Part shown: positions 55,651-64,000 of the stretch, in pieces
Layout of the letters: every line of letters begins with the position of its first letter
Numbering within the stretch: position 1 is the stretch's first letter
NCBI GenBank assembly: GCA_029721515.1
Contig: CM056563.1
Span: 17,985,954 to 18,049,953, forward strand
Source of the DNA: Synanceia verrucosa
Lineage: Eukaryota > Chordata > Actinopteri > Perciformes > Synanceiidae
DNA length: 64,000 bases
Direction of reading: 5' to 3'
Position numbers and translations under genes: made by a program
Notes under the pieces: generated by a model
Told to the model about the DNA's origin: nothing
The model's input: the letters and a program-made list of their open reading frames with translations, nothing else
Database searches by the model: none

Positions 55651-57839
55651 TCTAAAGTACTGAGCAAATCTGCAACAGCAGCACAGCCTGGATGACAGTC
55701 AAAAGGTAAATAGTTGTTCAATCAAGAGGAGCCAACCATATTTTCCACAAGTCAGTGAGCAAATTTTTATCCTCGGTATGTTGTGAAATACAACAGTCTA
55801 CTGCATTACAAAGGCCTTTATTTGCTAATCACTGAAGGTAGAAAAATGAAATGGAGAGAGAGGTGGGGGATATGCAGCACCTGGCAAGGGAGTCAACCTG
55901 TGGCCATGTGGTACGCACAATACAAGGACGTACCATAAATACCATTAAGTTTAAATTTAGGACGAGAAAACAATAAAAGTCCCTCCCATGCATCCCATAA
56001 TAGTCAGACAAAGACAATTTACAATAACCTCCCCCTTCTGTGACCCTCCACTCCCACCCTAACAACTTTTGCAGAGCCATGATAATAAAGAGACACCTGT
56101 TCCCTCTCAGCTGAGATATTTCCAACAGAGGACAGAGGAGGGAGCTTCAGGCTGTTACACCGCTGTGACACCATGAAGCTTGGCAGCTAAATACACAGTA
56201 AAGATTTGTTGGAGTTCCACATGTTGCATAATGTAAAATCCTGTGACATGACCGCTTTGTCTATGTGTCTATATCTAAAGTGCTCCACAGATTTATTAGA
56301 GCACCTGCCCTGTTTAACTCAAAGAGTCTGAAGAGCTTTAATTCAGACTCTTTCTTTCTCACTGAGTTCCCTACTAGTCACCATTTTGAACAGGAGGGAG
56401 GAATTTCACCTTTTTAGACCCAAATTTGAGCCAGAACACTGGGATTCTGTGAGAAATCAGAAATTAATCCAGAATAACAAACAACCACTGAAACACATTT
56501 TTCTGTTCAGGAATGACAGTAAATAAGTAGAATTTGGAATCTCAATCAAAATATAATAATGTGCTTTAATGTATTTTTCTGCTTAATTTGTGAAATACAT
56601 TATATTTTAACATTAAATATTTAAATTTTAATTAAAGAACTTGTACATACTGGTGGATTAAATATTACGACACATTACACTGGGTGGTGGAAAATAAATG
56701 TTTTTCAGCACTCTATATACTATATTCATATTTAAGGGTAGGGCAGTGTGACAGGTGTGGCTTCCTTTCACTTCATTTATAAACCCTCTTTCTCACAGAC
56801 GCACAAAGCTTTCTATACACTACCACCTCCACTTTTCTTCTCTACTCTTTGTGGCAAAGCATCGGCATAGTGAGCAGCTTTTGTTCCACTGACCTGACTT
56901 TACTCTCCTGTTCTACCTGCTTCCTTTGCCTAATATTTCCCCGGCTTACACCTCCCTCCCTCCCTCACCCCTGGTCTTTTATTTCCCCTGACATGTTTTT
57001 GATCTGTTTCTCACCTGCTGCTTCTCATCTTTTCCCCTCCCGTCTCGGCTTTTTTTAATAGTAGTGACACAGAGGTTTTCCAACGAACAGACTTGTGTCA
57101 CTTTATCCGTTGCGAGTTGACGTTCGCTGTCAGCTCAGGATGTAAAGGTCACCACTCAGGGCAGGTTCCCAGTACAGTATCCCTAAAAGCTAATGAATGC
57201 CTCCACTCTGGTGTGTTGGAAACTCTGCATGTTTGTTTATTATGTCTAGGATGGAAGCCACTGAGACCAAAGTGGAAAGGACATATTCTTTGATGATTCA
57301 ATGGAACTTAAATATGAATACAACAAACACATATTTCACTCTCTCTCCATGTATGCGTTGTGAGGTCGGGTGCAAACAAACACGCTCAAGCTTCAGAGAA
57401 TTCAGTGTTTTCTTTTCTTTTTTTTTCTCCCTACATGCAGGCTTGTTTACGCCGGCTTGTTACATCACCTCCGCACACTGACAGAGGGAAATGGTTTGTG
57501 TGGGAAGAGGATGGAAGTTTGGTGAATACATAATTTAGCTCTCTGTGTAGGCCTCTGTGTGTGTAATATGCTGCATGTATGGCGGTGTGTATTAGCCACA
57601 GTTTGTGCTTCAGGTGTGACATTACGCAAGAAAAATAGATACCCAAAAACAAACCAAAAGCTTGTTTAACATCACTAACAGCTGCTCTGAAGGTTTTCCC
57701 AGAATCCTCAAAGACCTTTCAAACCATCTGGATGGAAAAATATTTGCACAGTAAAAAAAAAAAAATTCTTGAGTTCCTATCTGGGTAGACATGTCTGCTT
57801 GTTCTTTTGATCCACGCCAGCAGCATTGCTCTATTATGG
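55651..57839. other. Intergenic, no gene seen
   Basis: Mostly AT-rich. Pyrimidine-rich near 56.8-57.05 kb. Open frames are short and unrecognised. Confidence 0.4.
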
Positions 57840-57869
57840 CAACACATTTCCGTTTCTCTCAACAGCTTA

Positions 57870-58030
57870 TGGATAGATTGCTCTGCTGTGGACATTCATG
57901 GTTCCCAGAGGATGTTTGCTACTGACTTGGAGCCGATGACTTTTCCTCGAGTGTCACCAACAAGTTCACATTGAACATCTTAACAGCTATTTCATGGATT
58001 GTCATTAAATTTGGCACATGTAATCACTTT
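57870..58030. repeat. Partial teleost dispersed repeat (attaaatttggcac family)
   Basis: Phrases gacattcatggttcccagag, gatgacttttcctc and ggattgtcattaaatttggc belong to the same common fish repeat group as the copy near 55.6 kb. Confidence 0.5.
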
Positions 58031-58063
58031 GCAATCACTTTCGGTCAGTGTGTTCAATGGGAC

Positions 58064-58408
58064 ATCCATCCATCCATTTTCTACTGTTTATCCTCATAGG
58101 GTCGTAGGGGGGCTGGAGCCTATGGCAGCTGTCTTAGGCAGGGTACACCCTGGACAAGTCTCCACCTCATCGCAGAGACAAACAACCACTCACACTCACA
58201 TTCACACCTACAGTCAATTTAAATTAGCCAATTAACCTAATCCACATGCATGTTTTTGGATGGTGGGAGGAAGCCGGAGTACCCGGAGAGAACCCACGCA
58301 GACACGGGGAGAACATGCAAACTCCACACAGAAAGGCCCCGGGCCGGGAATCGAACCCCGTATCTTCTTGCTGTGTGGCGACAGCTAATCACTACCACCC
58401 ACATTGGA
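58064..58408 (-). mobile_element. tRNA-derived SINE, copy 3 (most complete head)
   Basis: Same family as the copies at 757 and 54214. On the minus strand it keeps an A-box-like GTGGTAGTGATTAGCTG before the B box GGGTTCGATTCCCGG, then the shared body and TGGA tail. A 9-bp duplication caatgggac flanks it (58055-58063; repeated at 58409-58425). Confidence 0.83.
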
Positions 58409-58425
58409 CAATGGGACAATGGGAC

Positions 58426-59364
58426 GTAGTAGCCTTTATTTAATGCAGTGCTCATAAAGATGATAAAATGCACTGAGGCAGTCTGGACTGTCAACCAGTT
58501 ACAACTTGTTCTGTATGCAAACAATATGAATGCTAGCCTCGCGAGAGCTTTATAGTCACGATGGCCAGACTATAGGAATGACTCAGTATAACTTCAATCA
58601 TTGCTGCTGGGTAAATCAATATTCTGTGCAGTCACATTTTGTATTTTTCATTTATGACCAGATAAGACTGTAAACCCAGTGACCACAATACCCACTGTTA
58701 TGGGTGGACACGTTTTCATGCTGATGTTAGCAATTAGCAGTATAGACAACTGTAACTTTGGGGTTTTAAGCAACCGTTTGGGTTTCTCAAACATCACTGG
58801 GAATTGGTTTTATGGAAAATCGGGTGGTTAGGTCTGTGACTCAGATGTAATGGTTACACAAAAGAGGCACAAAATGGAGCTATGTGTGCTTTTGCATGTT
58901 CCTGTGAAGTGCTTTTGGAGTGAGTATGCAAAAACATGTGACCGTTTGTTAAAGAGCAAAGCAGGGGGTTCATTTGTAGAGGACAAAAAGGGAGGATATT
59001 GGTACAAATAACTGCAGCCACCCCTCTGCTTCATGATACACTTTAGGGAAACTGTAAGGGAAAACAACAATTTAACCGCCCACAATCCCTCTCTCTGGAT
59101 TTCAACAAGCAGCCCACTGCCTGTGTCACTGATGAACACTTTAATGTAACATCTGAGAGTCCATAACTGTGGAATATGTATTTAACCCTCTCACATAGAG
59201 TCATAAGTGTGTGCGTTAGCATCAGCACAGGTTCTGCAGATGGCTGGTTTCCTGTGTGCGTGTCTGCAGGGATGACAGGAAGATTATCCAGGCGGTGCTC
59301 ACCTCCGCTCTGCAATGAAAACCAAAGTGAACTGAATTCATGTCTGTTTACATGGGTAGCTGTT

Positions 59365-59409
<45 letters not shown>

Positions 59410-59850
59410 AAAGAGGTGGCCTGGGAACCTCTGAGTAGGTAAAAGGGATGTGGGGGCTAAAGACAGGATATGGAGGGAGGAAAAGAGAGTGATGAATTGC
59501 ACGGTAGATTATCATAATCATTTTCAACATCACTGAATCATGTCGTTATACCCAGCTCCAAGGATCACTCAGCTCACCTTATGTACATGTACTTTACCTG
59601 TCCCGTTCTTGTCTAAAAGTATTTATATAAAGTGTGTGTGTGGGGGGGGAGGAAATTCCTCTCTGTTTTCCATGGCTGCCCCCCTCCCCCCGGGCATTAA
59701 TGTAGCACAGACTAGCACCTGAGTATATTTATTTTACTTTTCACAAAGCAGCAGCCGGACAGAGGTATGTGTGTGAAAAGTACTTTAAAGCATCAAAAAT
59801 ATTATTTTCACTCAAACATAAATAAATAAACACCCAGAAGCCAGGTCCTC
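58426..59850. other. Intergenic upstream of the ccn1-like gene
   Basis: No gene recognised. A (GT)n tract lies at 59368-59406. Confidence 0.4.
59368..59406. repeat. (GT)n microsatellite
   Basis: About 19 GT units. Confidence 0.95.
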
Positions 59851-59852
59851 TT

Positions 59853-60050
59853 TGGAATGTAGTAATTCTGAATTTTTATGAATGAGTGTATTCATGCTTG
59901 GCCACGCCCCCCTCGGCTCTCACTGCAGAAACTCTAGACCCCGCCCACTACTGGGTACCTTGGCCGCGCGCCTGCTCTCTGATTGGTTGAGGGAGGTCCG
60001 GGGTAGGCGTGGCTTCCATAAAAAGCACGGGGCTGGTATAAAAACAAGCC
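59853..60050 (+). promoter_or_regulatory. ccn1l: Promoter of the ccn1-like gene
   Basis: Seen: a TEAD-type GGAATGT (59854-59860), GC/KLF boxes (ccacgcccccc at about 59902, ccgccc at about 59942, ggcgtggc at about 60006), a CCAAT box reversed (gattggttg, about 59981), a CArG-like CCATAAAAAG (60017-60026, one base off CC(A/T)6GG) and a TATA box TATAAAAAC (60037-60045). CYR61/CCN1 genes are known immediate-early targets of SRF and YAP/TEAD, so these motifs fit. A start near 60065-60070 is inferred from TATA spacing. Confidence 0.65.
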
Positions 60051-60212
60051 TCGAACTTTGATCGATGAAACTGTAAGTGATGGAAGAGACCTGAGGAGCA
60101 TCGTATATGTCGGATTTAACCTCTGTGGACAAAAGCTATTGTTTCTGAGCCGGTGGAGGATTTATTTTTGTGTGACATTATTGTTATTTTTTTGTGTGAA
60201 TCAGCTGACAGC

Positions 60213-60263
60213 ATGGGGATACTGCTATTATTCGCTGTCTTACAAATGGTGACATTCAGCTTG
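60213..60263 (+). CDS. ccn1l: ccn1-like exon 1, signal peptide (residues 1-17)
   Basis: ATG with hydrophobic GILLLFAVLQMVTFSL followed by donor gtaagt. The rest of the signal peptide (VTA) is in the next exon, as in all CCN genes. Confidence 0.92.
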
Positions 60264-62991
60264 GTAAGTGCACTTCCTGTCACTGTTATGCCTCAGACCC
60301 TGGGGAGTAAAGGCTCACGTGCAGCTGCTCGAGCGGATTTGAGTTTCAATCGTCTGGTCTTATTTACATAACCCTCTATCCACCCCCTCGCATTAAATAA
60401 TGATTCATAATGCACCTGTTTATACTTAATTTGTACTTTCAGGACTCAGTGTCTTATTATAATGTTTGGAGAATCTGTGGGGACATTTGCTGGATTCCAA
60501 AAGTGGGGATTGGGGACCACCCGAGGTCCTTTAGGGGTGTCTCTGGGGGTCCCCAGCAAAATGAGTCATCAGGATAGATAATGATAAAAGTGCTCAAAAC
60601 CCACTAGCCTCGCTTTAAATTTATTGATGCACTGATGCATTAATGTCTAATAATTGATTGTTGATGGTCAAGTATTGGGGCGAATTCTCACTATTGTATC
60701 TGGATAGTTTAAGCTGTAATGGTGTGTCTTGTTTTATGAGATCAACATGTTTTGTATGTAAAATCAGAATCTGTGAAGGAGCCAAAGTCAAATTAAATCA
60801 AGGGGAGTAAAAAGTTAAAATAAAATACAATAATAAAGTATATTTATATGCTTCCAGGTCCAAAATTACACTACTGTAATATTATCCAACAGTGATACGA
60901 ATGGTGATTGAAAATACACTTCAAGCCAATATGAACTCACTTCAAGCACCAGATTAACGCCAACTACCATGCTAAAAATGGAAAGCTATTGTCTCTGCAT
61001 TGTGTAATGTCATATCCTTCACACACTGAGTTGAACCAGTGACAGTGGTGAACCAGGACCTGGTCTGGATTTAGACAGTGGTCAGGAAGGTGATCTGACT
61101 GAGGACAGTCAGACTGGCAGCTCTCTGTGATCTCTGTGCCTGATGGGAGCTGTTGAACTGGCCGTGATGTGTGAGTGTGTATGGTGGTGGTGGTAGGGGG
61201 GCTGAGAAGCAAGGGAGGGTTGAGGGTGGATTTTGGGTCAGAGAACACACCTTTCATCCGGACTCAATCCCAGCGAATGCCAAGGCAGAGGGTTACAGAT
61301 ATCCCTACGGGGCTGGGGACAGTGCTGGGTATTCAGCAAATGTTTAAGCCTCACACACTTTGAGGAATTTCTGTGATCTGTGTAACATGAGTCAGACTAT
61401 TGTTCTGTTCGGTTCCAGTGTGGCTCCTCCTCACGTGGAAAATGTGAGTATTGAAAGTTAACTAAAGTGCTAACTATCGCCCCTTTCTAGGTGACGGCTG
61501 GTTGCCCGGTGGTGTGTGAGTGTCCTGCAGGGCCTCCATCTTGTCCCCCTGGGGTCAGCTCGGTCCCGGACAGCTGCGGCTGCTGCAAGGTGTGCGCCGC
61601 CCAGCTCAACCAGGATTGCCATGAAGGACGGCCTTGTGACCATCATAAAGGCCTGGAGTGCAACTTTGGCAACGATGTGGGGCGTACCCATGGCATCTGC
61701 AGGGGTGCGTAGCACAAAGGTGGTGGGAAGGCTGAAACATAGAGGGAAGGGTGGGAGGTAGGGCTGGATGCAGGGGCTTTCGGGTTTAGATCGGGCATTG
61801 AGTTTGGGGTTTAGCTCGGGGTTGAGTGAGGGGAATGTGTAACTTCAGGGTGGGGAATCTGGCCCCTGAGCCAAGCGGCTGAAGTTTCTCTTTGATAGGG
61901 ACTCTGGGTTTGAAGCCCATGCCACGTTTCAAAAACAGAGCACCTTCACGAGCTGTGACTGAAACCCGGCCAACTCTGGGATTTATATAAGTAGTTCAGT
62001 GTGTACACAAACAGCCCCATGAAATGCACAAACACGCACACATGCACGCACAGTGGTATTTTTATATGTTTATTTGGGGGTGTTTCTATATAAAGGGGGG
62101 GGGGGGTATCCGGGGTGTTGCATGGGGAGTACCACTCTGGGAGCGAAGGGGAAGGACGTTGTAAACAAGTCAGAATTCCTTTCTGATCTAAGAATAGAGC
62201 TTGCTTCATAAATCGTGGAGATCGTGTGTCTCGCCTGTTCTCCTCTGAACTCCATGCATGCGCCACTTCCTGTATGCTCTTTCTTCTGTGACATCAGAAA
62301 ACTATCTTTTTGGTTGGTGTTTTTGACCAAACTCTCCGTCTACTTCCTTTTCCCCCCAGCAAAGGCAGAGGGACGCTCATGCGAGTACAGCGGGCGGATT
62401 TATCAAAATGGTGAGAATTTCCGCGCCGGTTGCAAGCACCAGTGCACCTGCATCGATGGAGCTGTGGGCTGCGTACCCCTTTGCCCCAGCCATGTGCCCC
62501 TGGCGTCCCCTTCCTGTCCTGCTCCACAGCTGGTCAAGGTGCCGGGCCAGTGCTGCCTCACCATCGACTGCCACAAAGGAACCACTGTTGTGCCCCCGGT
62601 GCACCGTCGACCCCAGCCTCCGGCTTACCCACCTTACCCCTTCATCCCCTACCCGGCCTACCCTTTTTCAAAGCCTTACCCAAAACCTTACCGGAAGCTG
62701 TACCCTTACAAGCCCAAAAAGGAGAAGGACACCTTGGGCAACGAGCTGTTGGAGGTGGGGCGCAAGTGGGACAAATCACGTGGAAACAAGCACCTGGCGG
62801 GTAAGAGAGGGTGTCGCCGCATTGCCGCCGCCTCAGACTGCCGTCTGTTTCCTCTACGCAGTAAAGCATCATGTTTATGTGTTAGCCATTTTAGCTCCCC
62901 TGACGCACAAACGGCTTCACTGTGAGCCTTTTCCTCTGCATCTACGTGTTTGTGTGTATGTTTTCCACTGGCTCCTTGCACACCAGAGGTG

Positions 62992-63025
<34 letters not shown>

Positions 63026-63448
63026 GCACATACCTCTGTTACCCAGCTTTCCCCTCTCTGTAATCGCCCTCTCTATGCGTCACTGTTGCCTTTTCAGTGA
63101 ATGAGACTAGTGTGCTTTGCATCTCTGGACCTCTCCTTTCCCCTCTCTCACTCCCACTGACTCTTCCTTCCCCACCACCCAGCTTTACTTTTGCTGAACT
63201 TGCTCCTCTTTCATCTAACACATTTACTGCATCATCCATTGTCCTCTCACATGTTTTCATCTCACCTAGCCTGGAGGCAGGTGGGGGATCAATGCGTGGT
63301 TCAGACTACTTCCTGGTCACAGTGCTCTCGGAGCTGTGGGATGGGTGTCTCCTCTCGTGTCACCAATGACAATGCCCGCTGTAAGCTGATCAAGGAGACG
63401 CGTCTGTGCAACATTCGGCCCTGCAGCTCAATGTCGCTCCCTGTCAAG
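60213..63448 (+). CDS. ccn1l: CCN1/CYR61-like matricellular protein, 5' four exons (3' end outside window)
   Basis: Secreted, integrin- and heparan-sulfate-binding signalling protein of the CCN family. Four exons (60213-60263, 61491-61704, 62360-62800, 63270-63448) join in phase to 885 nt, 295 residues. Order: signal peptide (about 1-20, MGILLLFAVLQMVTFSLVTA), IGFBP module with SCGCCKVC (to about 88), VWC module (96-159) with GRIYQNGE and KHQCTCIDGAVGC near-identical to CCN1, a hinge (160-235) very rich in Pro and Tyr, and a TSP1 repeat with WSQCSRSCG (from about 243). The C-terminal cystine-knot exon should lie beyond 64000. The CCN1-type VWC points to the cyr61-like paralogues of fishes; the exact symbol is uncertain. 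Plus strand, divergent from txn2 and myh9. Confidence 0.92.
60264..61490. other. ccn1l: ccn1-like intron 1
   Basis: No coding signal. A TGG/GGT-rich stretch near 61180-61200. Confidence 0.6.
61491..61704 (+). CDS. ccn1l: ccn1-like exon 2, IGFBP module (residues 18-88)
   Basis: VTAGCPVVCECPAGPPSCPP, then SVPDSCGCCKVCAAQLNQDC, then HHKGLECNFGNDVGRTHGIC. Acceptor tttctag, donor gtgcgt. Confidence 0.95.
61705..62359. other. ccn1l: ccn1-like intron 2
   Basis: Includes a G11-G12 run at about 62096-62107. No other feature. Confidence 0.6.
62360..62800 (+). CDS. ccn1l: ccn1-like exon 3, VWC module and Pro/Tyr-rich hinge (residues 89-235)
   Basis: At 441 nt it is long for this exon class because of the hinge. 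Residues 167-207 hold about 16 Pro and 8 Tyr in PxYP-like units (YPPYPFIPYPAYPF, then KPYPKPYRKLYPYKP), followed by a basic stretch. NELLEVGRKW resembles the NELIAVGKG of CCN1. Confidence 0.94.
62992..63024. repeat. (CT)n(CA)n microsatellite in ccn1-like intron 3
   Basis: About 12 CT units then four to five AC units. Confidence 0.9.
63270..63448 (+). CDS. ccn1l: ccn1-like exon 4, TSP1 module (residues 236-295)
   Basis: AWRQVGDQCVVQTTSWSQCS, then RSCGMGVSSRVTNDNARCKL, then ETRLCNIRPC. Acceptor cacctag, donor gtgagg. The thrombospondin repeat binds integrins and proteoglycans in this family. Confidence 0.95.
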
Positions 63449-64000
63449 GTGAGGAATGTGTGGTGTTTTTTGAGATTCTCATAAAGGGATAGGTTGCAGT
63501 TAAGGATCACAAACATGCAGGCCAGCCACCACGCTTCCTGAATAGATTCACGAAAGGATTGCTCTCAAAATTTGTATTAATATCATGGTATGAATACAGT
63601 CCCCGCCCCTGAATCCCTCTGTTGCTGGAGCCATTTCTGGTCCATTTGGTCTATTCGTGGTTCTGTTGCTGTGTGGGTGACATTCCCAGCAGGATGATGA
63701 AAGAGCTGATTTAGACCACATTTCCTCCATACAGCTTCATGCTGAGTCCATGGTTGTAAATGAAAGTGATTCAAAGCTTAAACAATTAGCTCAACTACTT
63801 GTATTCACCTACTGGGACAAAGTTAGATTGATGTCACTATGATAAATATGAATTAACACCCAGTAGTGGGTTAGCTTAGCTTAGCATAAAGAATGAAAAT
63901 GGGGGAAACAGCTAGCCTGGCTCTGTCACAATCTCCTCTAAAGTTGAATAATTGACAGTAAAAGTCACATTTCAACATTAATTTCATGTGTCTGACTATT
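63449..64000. other. ccn1l: ccn1-like intron 4 (continues beyond the window)
   Basis: No cystine-knot exon is present here. Contains the dispersed repeat at 63848-63945. Confidence 0.6.
63848..63945. repeat. Partial teleost dispersed repeat (ttagcttagcttagcataaag family)
   Basis: gggttagcttagcttagcat then gggggaaacagctagcctgg and ctctgtc form a very common percomorph repeat phrase. Confidence 0.65.

Noticed and set aside
62996..63020. Repeats as a possible CRISPR array or satellite
   Set aside because: Simple CT/CA microsatellite without spacers. The genome is vertebrate.

Overview
The window is nuclear DNA from a ray-finned fish, probably a percomorph-type teleost. This rests on intron-rich vertebrate genes with GT-AG introns, fish-like protein variants, and typical teleost dispersed repeats: a tRNA-headed SINE with a (TGGA)n tail, Tc1-like transposons, a Rex1/L2-type LINE tail, hAT-like MITEs and CA/TA microsatellites. 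No prokaryotic, viral or CRISPR features were seen.

Layout. (1) 1-3 kb: on the minus strand, one internal coding exon of the mitochondrial glycine carrier slc25a38 (234-358). A CCAAT-rich promoter-like block lies near 2.8-2.9 kb. (2) 3.9-36.5 kb: the complete non-muscle myosin heavy chain IIA gene myh9 on the minus strand. I could place 39 coding exons (24921 down to 5378) joining in one open frame of 5859 nt, 1952 aa. A 3' UTR runs to about 3.92 kb, and a candidate non-coding first exon and promoter sit near 36.2-36.5 kb, giving a first intron of about 11 kb. (3) 36.6-43.9 kb: intergenic DNA holding old non-autonomous transposons. (4) 43.9-50.3 kb: txn2 (mitochondrial thioredoxin) on the minus strand, with three coding exons (172 aa) and a likely non-coding exon 1 with an ETS/NRF2-type site. 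Its first intron carries two decayed Tc1-like transposons and a hAT-like MITE. Myh9 and txn2 keep the order and orientation known from human 22q12.3. (5) 50.9-52.4 kb: an unexplained 289-codon plus-strand open frame with a following ATTAAA. (6) 54-59.8 kb: repeats with no recognisable gene. (7) 59.85-64 kb: the 5' part of a CCN1/CYR61-like matricellular gene on the plus strand, with TATA, CArG-like and TEAD-like promoter motifs. Four exons are present (signal peptide, IGFBP, VWC plus a Pro/Tyr-rich hinge, TSP1). The C-terminal cystine-knot exon lies beyond the window.

Functional links are only those known for the families. Myosin IIA generates actomyosin tension, and CCN1-type genes are classic SRF and YAP/TEAD targets of that tension, so their proximity is suggestive but unproven. 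Txn2 and slc25a38 are mitochondrial housekeeping genes. I did not find a convincing new biological system. The items most worth following up are the 289-codon ORF, the unusual Pro/Tyr hinge of the CCN1-like protein, and the well-marked SINE insertions.
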